Under the pieces are notes generated by a model that worked only from the letters and a program-made list of their open reading frames with translations, did no database searches and was not told the origin of the DNA. DNA of 64,000 bases from Erodium maritimum (Eukaryota; Streptophyta; Magnoliopsida; Geraniales; Geraniaceae). The translations under genes were made by a program, and so were the position numbers. The DNA lies in assembly GCA_963921825.1 (NCBI GenBank), contig OY997596.1:6081001-6145000 (forward strand), given 5' to 3'. Shown here piece by piece: positions 54,940 through 64,000 of this stretch (position 1 is its first letter; every line of letters begins with the position of its first letter).

Positions 54940-56699
54940 TGTAATAACCACTTCTGGTCAACGTCAGTCAAACCTGCGAAAAACGGAAAAATTTAAAAAT
55001 TTTGAGACAAGCACTTAACTTAACCTAAATTGACCCCGAGGGTCATACCGGACTTAAGTTGACCCCGTTATCGACCAAAATGAGTTCCAGGGGACTCAGG
55101 GCAACTTCCTGATCAATTTGGGAAATGTTGACTTTTCGCTGGAAAAGTCAACCGGGCGACGTTTTGGTCCATTCGAGGACCGTTTGGGATCCAAAACGCT
55201 TAACCGTCATCGCATCAGTCTTAGTTGAGCCGTTTCCTTGTAGCCCGTCAAGTTTCGTAAATTCTTGGAAAAAGTGCCCGTTCGGGGCCCGAAACGTCCG
55301 ATTTTCGCGAAACTGATTGGAAAATATCAACTAGATATTTTCCAAAATGTATGGGACCCACCTTGACACATGTCAACTACTTGGTGGTGTTAGTTTTGGG
55401 GGGGAAATGGGTGGATGAGAGGGTTGGCCGAACATAGGGTAAAGGGGAGGGGGTTTTGGGAGTTAGTGTTAGTTGTTTTAAAATTTAGAAAGAAGAAGAG
55501 AGGTTTTAGAGAGAGAAGAAGAAGGAGAAGAAGAGAGAAGAAAGTAAGTGGAGTTAGGGTTTGATTTTCAACCCTTGGATCGATTCAAAGCAAGGAGCAA
55601 ATCTCTTCCCCTCGGCTTCCTCTCGAGTAAGCACTAACCCGATTCTCGTTTCGATTATTTTCTTGAAGGCTAGGGTTTGAGTATAAACTAAGGCTTAAGG
55701 TTATGTAGAGTTTGGGAGGTGTTGGGGACGTTTTAGAGGTGTTTGGGGGTGTAAGGGCACGTTTTCCGGTGACCGGAGGCTGGCAGCAGCCACCACATGG
55801 TGGCCGAGCCCCGCCCCCCCCCCCCCCCTCAAACCCTAGGGTCTCGGCCAAGTGGTTGGGGTGGGGCCCACGTGCTCGGTTGCTCAGGTTTTAATGTTCG
55901 GGTGGTTTAAAACGTCCCCCGGACCACTTATTCCTAATCGAATCGAAATTTGGAATGAATTTGGAGAAGTTGTAATTAACGGGTTTTGGGAAACTTTAAA
56001 CGTTAATTAATTGACTTAGAAGTCGGAATTCAATTCCGTCAAGTGCGTTGGGTTCCTTGAAATATTCTAAGACCGTAGAAACGAAAACGGGGGCTTTTGG
56101 AGCCTCGGAAGGCAATTAACCAAAACCGGGCAGATTCGCCATGTCGGGCGAATCTGGCCTTTACGGATCCTTTATCGACAATCTCGAGTAATTGGGGAGT
56201 TTGGGAGTGATCGGCATTGTTGGGGTTACGTTTGGGCGTTAAGTATGTTAATTTTCGGTTTATTCGTACTAGTTTAAAAGTACTTTGAATTTGTGTTCTG
56301 TTAGATCGTGCTACGGACCGAGGCAAAGGGAAGCTCGGCGAGTGACTGGGTGTACTTCGGGTGTTGTTGGAGCGCTTTTGGTTTTATATACGAGGTAGGG
56401 AAAAGTAGTCGGATCTCGGCCCTGATTAGGGAAAGTTAATAGTAGAATTGCATGTGACACCGGGGTGTCGTGGGTTGAGTAGAATTATTTAAATATTAGA
56501 AAAGCATGATACGGGATTGTAGCGTTTAAGAGAAAGGCATGTGACACTTAGTAGTGTCGTAGGAACAGAGAACTTAGCGATAATTGAATTACTGGAGGCA
56601 TATGACCATGCCCAGAGGTTGTTTGTGAAACTAGTGATCTTAGGACTGTTGGAGGCATCGAGTATGCCGGAGGTTGTTGTGCGTTTTTAATTGTTGAGT

Positions 56700-56875
56700 T
56701 TGGGTGGCCCTGAGAGCCCGTATTATTTACTGTCGAGTTGGGTGGCCTTGAGAGCCCGTATTATTTACTGTCGAGTTGGGTGGCCTTGAGAGCCCGTATT
56801 ATTTACTGTTGAGTTGGGTGGCCTTGAGAGCCCGTATTATTTACTGTTGAGTTGGGTGGCCTTGAGAGCCCGTGT
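56700..56875 (+). repeat. 38-bp tandem repeat, five copies
   Basis: GGTGGCC recurs at 56703, 56741, 56779, 56817 and 56855, in units containing GAGAGCCCGTATTATTTACT. Confidence 0.95.
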
Positions 56876-57039
56876 ATTTATGGTTGTGTCTTGGGAGGCC
56901 ATGATGGCCCGTGGGGATGTTGAACCCGAGTCTTGACTTTTGAGGTGTCTTGAATGGCCCTGAGTGCCTGTTTGTTGAACTTGCTTGTGTTTGTGGTCGT
57001 GTTTTGCCCGATCCGACTGTGTGTCGGGGAGTGGTGTGG

Positions 57040-57270
57040 ATTTTGGCAGGTTGCGAGCATTCTTTGGTTGGCCTGACCAAACTCGATCCTCGGCAGGTTC
57101 TGAGCATTCTTCGGCTAGCCTGTTCCGTGTCCGGATTCCGAGAGGTTATGAGCATTCTTCGGCTAGCTTGATCCGTGACCGGGTCCCGGCAGGTTACGAG
57201 CATTCTTCGGCTGGCCTGACCGCGTACGAGGCTCGGCAGGTTCTGAGCATTCTTCGGCTAGCCTGATCCG
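57040..57270 (+). repeat. 48-bp tandem repeat, five copies
   Basis: GAGCATTCTT-type words recur at 57055, 57102, 57150, 57198 and 57245, within GGCAGGTT...GGCTAGCCTG units. A short TTGGTGTTGGTT run follows at 57375-57440. Confidence 0.95.
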
Positions 57271-57784
57271 TGTTCTTGTCTTTGGGAAGGTCATTGTTGG
57301 CTGTGTTGTCTTACTTTGTGAGTTTGAGGTTGAGTTTGTTGTGGAAGGTAACGGGTTGTGGTTAGGTTGAGTACTTGAGTTGGTGTTGGTTTTGGTGTTG
57401 GTTTTGGTGTTGGTTTTGGTGTTGGTTTTAGCGTTGGTGTTACTGGCTTTATCTACTAATTATGCCATAGTCAGTCTGGTATCCGTGGAGCTGAGCGAAC
57501 GCTCACCCCTAGCTGCTTTTCCTACAGGTACTGATCACTGGACGGACTAGGTTAGCTCTTGAAGCTGGTGGAGCTTGGAGCGGAGTCTGGTCTTTATTTT
57601 GTTGAGTCTAGTGACAGATATTGTACCCTGTCCGCTTGTTGGGACGTTTTTGTATTGTAAATACTATTATTTTGAGAAGTAAATGGAAATGTCAAAGCTT
57701 TTATTCAAAACAGGTTCAAGTGCTTTTATGTTTTAAAATGTTCGCGTCCCGAGTTCGGTTCTCTGAAATTGGGGCGTGACAGCT

Positions 57785-57798
57785 TGGTATCAGAGCTC
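57785..57798 (+). other. Primer-binding site of the Tekay-type element
   Basis: TGGTATCAGAGCTC lies three bases after the LTR end and is complementary to initiator tRNA-Met except at the last positions. Confidence 0.9.
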
Positions 57799-58407
57799 GA
57801 GGTTTCAAACCTCGGACTGTCCGTCACTTAGGGGGGGAGAGTCGAGTCAGTGTAGACCCGTCATGACTTGAGTCTTGTTTGTGTTGTGCGTATGTTACAG
57901 TATTTTGTCGCTGGCATACTGTTTGTGTGTGGTTGCGTGAACGGTTTTTAAACTGTCACGGGTCGACTCAGGAGCGCTCCTGTAGTCGGACGTGACGGTG
58001 TTGATGTCAAGTCGGTACAACGTAGTTCGGGGACGCCTGGACCGGGTTGTAACTACGTGATGTCAAGGAATGAAGTCTTAAAATGAAAGGGGAAGGTTTT
58101 AAAATTGTTGGCCCTGTTGGCATGTCTTGAACTTGATTGGCTCTGTGGGCGTGTGTTTGATTTTGGTTGGCCCGGTGGGTAAGGTTCGACTCTGGTTGGT
58201 TTGTCGTCGCTTGTGTGGTGTATGTCGGTGTGGTCTCGTATACTAATACTATATATAAAGTATGTTTAGCTTGAGCGGTGTGGCGCTTTAGTGATAAGCA
58301 CGCTAGTGTAAGCTTAGACCGGGTGAACGTTAGTGTTTTTGAACTATCGTCTTTATTTGAGTTCGCAAAATGAACGTTTGCGTGTATCCGTGCAGAGGAT
58401 ACTGATT
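57799..58407 (+). other. Leader of the Tekay-type element
   Basis: Untranslated region between PBS and gag. It has short repeats of TTGGC(C/T)C(T/G)G(T/G)GGG near 58105-58180 and no conserved coding block. Confidence 0.6.
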
Positions 58408-59787
58408 ATGGCTCGCGGAAGGCGCGGACGAGCATCAGGAACACGGAGCCAGGCACCCACGCGAGGCCGGCGGGGGCGGTCGGCAGGGGCACCAGGGAGG
58501 GTGCCAACCGTCGAGCCCACCGACTACGCGGAGGCACAGGGCACTCCCGTCGGAGAAGACGGGAGAAGTGATGCGGGGCCATCTGCAGGCACCCCCATTG
58601 TTCCGCCAGTCGCGTACCCTCCAGTGATGACTGCCCTGGATGAGCTTACCAGGACCGTTCAGAGTTTGGTGGCGGTCATCGCCAGCCGAGAGTCGGCTTC
58701 GCCAGCACCAGAGGCAGCCGCAGTCCCGGTGAGGGCCGCTCAGACAGAGGATCTTACCTCCCGAGCGCTACTAGATTTCCTGAAGCTCGGGATACCTGTT
58801 TTTGTCGGGGAGCCGAATCCCGACCTAGCCGAGCGATGGATAGAGCAGGTCACACGAGACCTGGACACATCGGGTGTCGAGGATGGCCGTCGGAGAGTGT
58901 CCTTCGCGGCCCATCAGTTGAGAAACAGCGCCTACCACTGGTGGGGGCGGGTGAAGGACACAGTCGGATACGACTACAGCGTATTCCAGGAGGTATTCAT
59001 GGCACAGTACTTTCCCGAGTCGGCTCGGCTGGAGCGACATTGGCAGTTCTTAGACCTGGAGCAGGGAGGGATGACGGTAGGAGAGTACGAGGCCAGATTC
59101 ACAGCCTTGGCCAGATTCGCGCCTGAGATGGTGACGAGCGAGACGAACCGTTGCCTGCGGTTCCAGGACTGACTGAGGTTGGGCATCCGGAACCAGGTTC
59201 TCGCCTTGAGGATACGGAAGTATACCGACCTCGTGGACACTGCGGCTACAGTGGAGCAGGGCGCCCGGGATGCAGCCAGGGGCCGTGAGGTCCGACCTCG
59301 GCCGATCAGTTGGACAGGGCCGTCAGACTCACGAGACTCGCGGAGGCAGAGGACCGTGGGATCCTTCCGACCACCGCCTCATCAGAGTGGATCGAGACAG
59401 CAGGGGTCAGTAGCATCGGTAGGGCCAGCCGTCTCAGAGAGGGGACCGACATGTTATCTCTACGGGGAGACAGGTCACTTGCAGCGAGGGTGCAGAGCGA
59501 GAATTGGGCACACGGCACCACCATCGACCAGCCGGACAGGCCAGAGCTCGGGGTCGAGAGCCGACGAGGCCAGGTGTTTCCGGTGCGGCCGGATGGGACA
59601 CACTATGGCATGGTGCCGCGAGCAGTTGGGAGAGACTTCAGCGCAGCGACCGCAGCAGTCGCGGACAGTACAGTCGCCCAGGGGTCGCCCTCGACAGAGT
59701 CAGCAGTCGAGGCCGTCACGGCCGTCCACGAGCGCACCGATTCCGAGACAGCAGCAGAGTCACGGGTATCCAGTAGCCAGTGCGTAG
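58408..59787 (+). pseudogene. Gag of the Tekay-type element, one internal stop
   Basis: The ATG at 58408 opens MARGRRGRASGTRSQAPTRG, a basic start usual for this group. The capsid-like retrotrans_gag domain (about residues 125-250) has AERWIEQVTRDLD, AYHWWGRV and VFMAQYFPESAR. A TGA at 59170-59172 interrupts it inside that domain (after CLRFQD), and the same frame goes on (LRLGIRNQVLALR). Two zinc knuckles follow: CYLYGETGHLQRGC, where the second Cys is Tyr, and an intact CFRCGRMGHTMAWC. Two TAG codons at about 59785-59793 separate gag from protease, still in one frame. Gag packages the element RNA in cytoplasmic particles. Confidence 0.9.
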
Positions 59788-59793
59788 GGTTAG

Positions 59794-62700
59794 AGGCAGC
59801 AGGCCTCGCAGGGGAGAGTATATGCAGTCACCGACTCCAGAGCCCCGGGACCTAGCACGTACCGTGAGACCATCCAGGGTACGTGTTTATTGTATCATTT
59901 ATGGGCTTTATTCTTGTTTGATACCGGGGCGTCACACTCTTTTATTTCGTCAGGTTGTGCTGAGAGGTTGGGGTTGAGCTTAGAGCCGTTGAGTCCACCC
60001 CTATGCCTGGACACCCCAGTTGGGGGTGGTGCATCGTTGACTAGAGTATGTCGTGCCTGCGAGATTAGAGTCGCAGACTGTCCTTGTCCTGGTGATCTTC
60101 TCGTGTTGGGGATGACTACCTTTGATGTTATCTTGGGTATGGATTGGCTGTCGAGGTACCGAGCCAACATCGACTGCTACAGACGACGAGTGACAGTGAC
60201 AGTGGGCGGTACGAAGGTGACGTGTGTGCTGGGGAGCAAGAGTGGGGTCCTCCTGTCGGCGTTGTCCGCAGAGGAGGAAGTACCGGCTGTGCATAGCCGG
60301 GAATTACCGAGAGTAGTATGCGAGTTTCCCGAGGTCTTTCCTGAGGAGTTGAGCGGGTTTCCACCAGTTCGTGAGGTGGAGTTCGGGATTGACCTAGTGC
60401 CGGGAACGGCGGCGATATCGATGGCGCCGTACAGGTTTGCGCCGGCAGAGTTGACTGAGCTGAAGCGTCAGCTAGAGGAACTTCAGCAGAAGGGGTTTAT
60501 CCGTCCGAGTGCATCGCCGTGGGGAGCACCAGCACTCTTCGTGAAGAAGAAGAAGAGTGGAGAGCTACGGATGTGCATAGATTACCGGAAGCTGAACCGG
60601 GTTACGGTGAAGAACCGATACCCGATGCCGAGGATCGATGACTTGTTCGACCAGTTGAGAGGGGCGACCCACTTCTCGAAGATCGATCTGCGATCCGGTT
60701 ATTATCAGTTGCGAGTCCGTGAGGGGGACGTCGCAAAGACTGCATTCCGGACACGCTATGGGCACTACGAGTTCCTGGTGATGCCATTCGGACTGACGAA
60801 CGCGCCAGCAGCGTTCATGGACCTGATGAACAGCATCTTCCGGCCGTACCTAGATCAGTTTGTGGTGGTATTCGTGGACGGCATCCTGATATATTCGCAG
60901 AACGAGGCGGCGCATAAGGCACATCTAAGGGCTGTTCTGACACTACTGCGCAAGCATCAGCTATATGTCAACCGGGAGAAGTGTGAGTTCTGGCTATCTG
61001 AGGTGAGGTTCCTCGGCCACATCGTATCCCGTGACGGTATCCTGGTCGATCCGTCGAAGATCGACGCGGTCTCGAAGTGGGCACGGCCCACGAGTGTTTT
61101 CGAGATCCGTAGCTTTCTGGGATTGGCAGGCTACTATAGGCGATTTGTCCAGGATTTTGCACGACTAGCCGCACCGATGACTCTGTTGACGCGCAAGGGT
61201 GTTGGGTTCGTGTGGACAGATGACTGTGAGCGTGCGTTTGCGGAGTTGAAGACTCGACTGACTACAGCTCCAGTGTTAGTGGTGCCCGAGCGAGGGATTG
61301 GCTATGATGTTTACTGTGATGCGTCCGGAGAGGGACTGGGTTGCATGCTGATGCAGTCGGGCAGAGTTGTGGCTTATGGCTCCAGGCAGTTGAAGATACA
61401 CGAGCGCAACTATCCCACCCACGACTTGGAGCTAGCAGCAGTCGTGTTTGCGTTAAAGAGCTGGCGATATTATCTGTACGGCGAGGGGTTTCAGGTGTTC
61501 TCGGATCACAAGAGCCTCAAGTACATATTTTCCCAGCGAGACCTGAACACGCGTCAGCGACGGTGGATGGAACTACTCGAGGAGTACGACTTCGAGCTAC
61601 ACTACCACCCAGGCAAGGCGAACGTTGTCGCCGACGCCTTGAGTAGGAAGTCGGCTCCGAGCCTCGCCAGCATATCTGTCCGAGAGTGGGGCATGATGGG
61701 GGAGCTGAGCACATTCGGGCTTGAGCTAGAGGAGGTTACTGGCGGTGTTGCCATGTGCTCACTAGTGGCTCAGCCTTCACTGCTTGCCCAAGTGTTGGAG
61801 GCGCAGACGGAGGACGTCGAAGCATCAGAGATCCGTGAGAGAGTCGTCAGGGGTGACAAGGTGGTGGGCTGGCAGGACAGTACTGATTGGGGACTACGGT
61901 ACCGCGGGGGGCTGTTCGTACCGATTAACTGTAGAGACGCCGTGTTACGAGAGGCACACCATTCGCGTCTCACAGTGCATCCGGGGGGCACCAAGATGTA
62001 CCGTGACCTCAGACGGCACTACTGGTGGCGCGGCATGAGGAGAGCAGTCGCAGAGTTTGTGTCGAGATGCCTTGTCTGTCAGCAGGTGAAGGCAGAGCAT
62101 CAGTGTCCCGCGGGATTGTTACAGCCACTACCGATTGCTCAGTGGAAATGGGAACACATTACGATGGACTTCGTGTGTGGACTACCGAGATCACCAAGGG
62201 GAAACGACGCCGTGTGGGTGGTGGTTGACCGGCTGACCAAGTCGGCCCACTTTCTAGCTATGAGGATGACAGACCCGGTCGACAAGTTGAGCAGTTTGTA
62301 TATCCAGGAGATAGTGCGCCTCCACGGGGTCCCGGTGTCGATAGTGTCTAACAGGGATCCCCGCTTCACGTCCAGGTTCTGGCCAAGTCTACAGAAGGCA
62401 TTGGGACAGAGGTCCTACTCAGCACAGCACATCATCCTCAGACATACGGTTAGTCTGAGCGTACCATTCAGATCTTGGAGGACATGCTGCGAGCATGTGT
62501 GCTGGATTTCAGGGGATCTTGGGAGACCCACCTGCCATTGGCCGAGTTCGCCTACAACAACAGCTTCCAGGCCAGTATCGGGATGGCACCATTCGAAGCG
62601 TTGTATGGTAGGTCGTGTCGATCACCAATATGTTGGGCAGAGGTGGGGGACAAGAGTCTGCTGGGGCCAGATCTTGTTAAAGAGACGACGGAGAAGGTCG

Positions 62701-63317
62701 CATTGATCCGCGATCGGTTGAGGACCGCGCAGAGCCGGCAGAAGAGTTATGCAGACAGGCGACGTCGACCTCTTGAGTTTGCAGTCGGGGATCACGTGTT
62801 CCTGAAGGTGAGCCCGAGGAAGGGGCTGGTGCGGTTCAGGCGCAGCGGGGGAAAGTTGGCTCCAAGGTACATAGGCCCGTTCCAGATCTTAGACAGAGTA
62901 GGAGCCGTGGCTTATCGTCTGGCGTTGCCACCGCAGCTTGGGAGAGTACATAACGTCTTCCACGTATCCCAGTTGGGGCAGTACAACGCAGACCCCTCCC
63001 ACGTCATCGAGTGGACTGATATCGAGGTGGCTGATGATGTCTCCTATGAGGAGCAGCCGGTTCGGATCATGGATACACGGCAGCAGATTCTGCGGGGAGG
63101 CAAGATTATACGCTTGGTCCGAGTGCAGTGGAAGCATCACGGGGCTGAGTCGACGTGGGAACGCGAGGACGAGGTTCGCGCGAAGTATCCCGGCCTGTTC
63201 GACTCCCGAGGTACGTCTTTTTTAAATTTCGCGGACGAAATTCTTTTAAGGGGGGTAGACGGTAATAACCACTTCTGGTCAACGTCAGTCAAACCTGCGA
63301 AAAACAGAAAAATTTAA
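59794..63317 (+). pseudogene. Pol of the Tekay-type element: PR-RT-RNH-IN-chromodomain, frameshifted
   Basis: The frame open from 59794 to about 62410 carries protease ([12 protein letters not shown]), RT ([46 protein letters not shown]), RNase H ([31 protein letters not shown]) and integrase ([31 protein letters not shown]). The RT catalytic box reads FVDGILIYS (60874-60900): the second Asp is Gly. In integrase SDRD has become SNRDPRFTS (Asn at 62350-62352). Near 62410 a one-base shift moves the rest to the 62475 frame ([18 protein letters not shown]), with one stop in the gap. The chromodomain-like end ([16 protein letters not shown]) follows. With no stop before the PPT, the frame runs into the 3' LTR to 63317. 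Each change alone should abolish activity. Confidence 0.92.
63246..63260 (+). other. Polypurine tract of the Tekay-type element
   Basis: TTAAGGGGGGTAGAC directly precedes the 3' LTR. Its complement lies in the same position in the non-autonomous Gypsy (42049-42063). Confidence 0.85.
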
Positions 63318-64000
63318 AAATTTTGAGACAAACACTTAACTTAACCTAAATTGACCCCGAGGGTCATACCGGACTTAAGTTGACCCCGTTATCGACCAAA
63401 ATGAGTTCCAGGGGACTCAGGGCAACTTCCTGATCAATTTGGGAAATGTTGACTTTTCGCTGGAAAAGTCAACCGGGCGACGTTTTGGTCCATTCGAGGA
63501 CCGTTTGGGATCCAAAACGCTTAACCGTCGTCGCAGCGGTCTTAGTTGAGCCGTTTCCTTGTAGCCCGTCAAGTTTCGTAAATTCTTGGAAAAAGTGCCC
63601 GTTCGGGGCCCGAAACGTCCGATTTTCGCGAAACTGATTGGAAAATATCAACTAGATATTCTTCAAAATGTGTGGGACCCACCTTGACACATGTCAACTA
63701 CTTGGTGGTGTTAGTTTTGGGGGGAAATGGGTGGATGAGAGGGTTGGCCGAACATAGGGTAAAGGGGAGGGGGTTTTGGGAGTTAGTGTTAGTTGTTTTA
63801 AAATTTAGAAAGAAGAAGAGAGGTTTTAGAGAGAGAAGAAGAAGGAGAAGAAGAGAGAAGAAAGGAAGTGGAGTTAGGGTTTGATTTTCAACCCTTGGAT
63901 CGATTCAAAGCAAGGAGCAAATCTCTTCCCCTCGTCTTCCTCTCGAGTAAGCACTAAGGTGTTGGGGACGTTTTAGAGGTGTTTGGGGGTGTAAGGGCAC
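63261..64000 (+). repeat. 3' LTR of the Tekay-type element, cut by the window end
   Basis: It is nearly identical to 54940 onward, but begins GGTAATAACC instead of TGTAATAACC and lacks about 80 bp matching 55638-55717 (junction at about 63957). The rest lies outside the window. Confidence 0.92.

Larger units (their letters stand above)
54940..57781 (+). repeat. 5' LTR of the Tekay-type element
   Basis: It begins TGTAATAACCACTTCTGGTC and ends TTGGGGCGTGACA, 2842 bp. The ends match, in reverse, the four minus-strand LTRs of the window. It has a C-run at about 55813-55828 and several tandem repeats. Small open frames inside are not genes. Confidence 0.93.
54940..64000 (+). mobile_element. Tekay-type chromovirus (Ty3/Gypsy), nearly complete, running off the window
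   Basis: 5' LTR, PBS, gag, protease, RT, RNase H, integrase with a chromodomain-like tail, PPT and the start of the 3' LTR follow in Gypsy order. Pieces such as [18 protein letters not shown] and the TTTAAATTTCGCGGACGAAA segment before the PPT are typical of plant chromoviruses of the Tekay/Del group. Compared with the other elements its genes are well preserved, with about three stops, one frameshift and two catalytic substitutions. It is inserted in Copia C. Confidence 0.93.

Noticed and set aside
55813..55828. C homopolymer as a functional site
   Set aside because: A simple run in the LTR, likely slippage or assembly uncertainty.
56700..57270. CRISPR-like array
   Set aside because: Units are contiguous without unique spacers, in an LTR of a plant retrotransposon.

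Overview
The window is nuclear DNA from a flowering plant, most likely a eudicot. It holds plant CC-NBS-LRR (Rx/RPM1-type) disease-resistance sequences, plant Copia and Gypsy retrotransposons with initiator-Met PBS sites, RRM-bearing LINEs and plant-type DNA transposons. There is no bacterial operon, rRNA gene or CRISPR array. I found no intact host gene: every recognisable coding region is a transposon protein or a broken NLR copy.

Layout. 1-346 is the end of a LINE reverse transcriptase (minus). 1051-2332 is a LINE-derived retroposon with a poly-A tail and a 16-bp target duplication. About 2480-7113 is Copia A (plus); its 3' LTR cuts off the LRR end of NLR-A (7114-8784, minus, pseudogene). 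9608-12988 is a LINE ORF1 split by a Tekay-like Gypsy solo LTR (9709-12280, TSD AGATG). 13620-15428 is a Mutator-like element with a 9-bp TSD. 17045-19824 is NLR-B (minus), almost full length but with two stops and a small deletion. 20405-21619 is a LINE ORF1 relic.

21620-31663 is Copia B (plus), with a long structured leader and a second Gypsy solo LTR in its pol gene (26873-29997, TSD AATTA). From 31677 a plant transposase_24-like relic is split by a PIF/Harbinger element (32510-49661, TSD TAA). That element itself contains an Athila/Tat-like fragment with a gag-protease ORF and a non-autonomous Gypsy (37552-49462, TSD CAGCG). The left LTR of this Gypsy carries a further solo LTR (38095-39779, TSD GTTAT). 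This gives four nested levels. After 49665 come the rest of the transposase_24 relic, an NLR coiled-coil fragment (NLR-C), another LINE ORF1 relic, a decayed Copia C (minus), and a Tekay-type chromovirus (54940 to beyond 64000, plus) inserted into Copia C.

The region reads as an NLR cluster graveyard expanded by nested insertion. The least expected signals are at RNA level. The leaders of Copia A and B carry seven short hairpins whose loops share CCCAAAGG while the stems differ. The Copia B leader has about nine hairpin-forming repeats with paired changes. The Tekay-like LTRs carry arrays of short hairpins, also with paired changes. Reads were made by eye; boundaries supported by target duplications are reliable, decayed boundaries are approximate.
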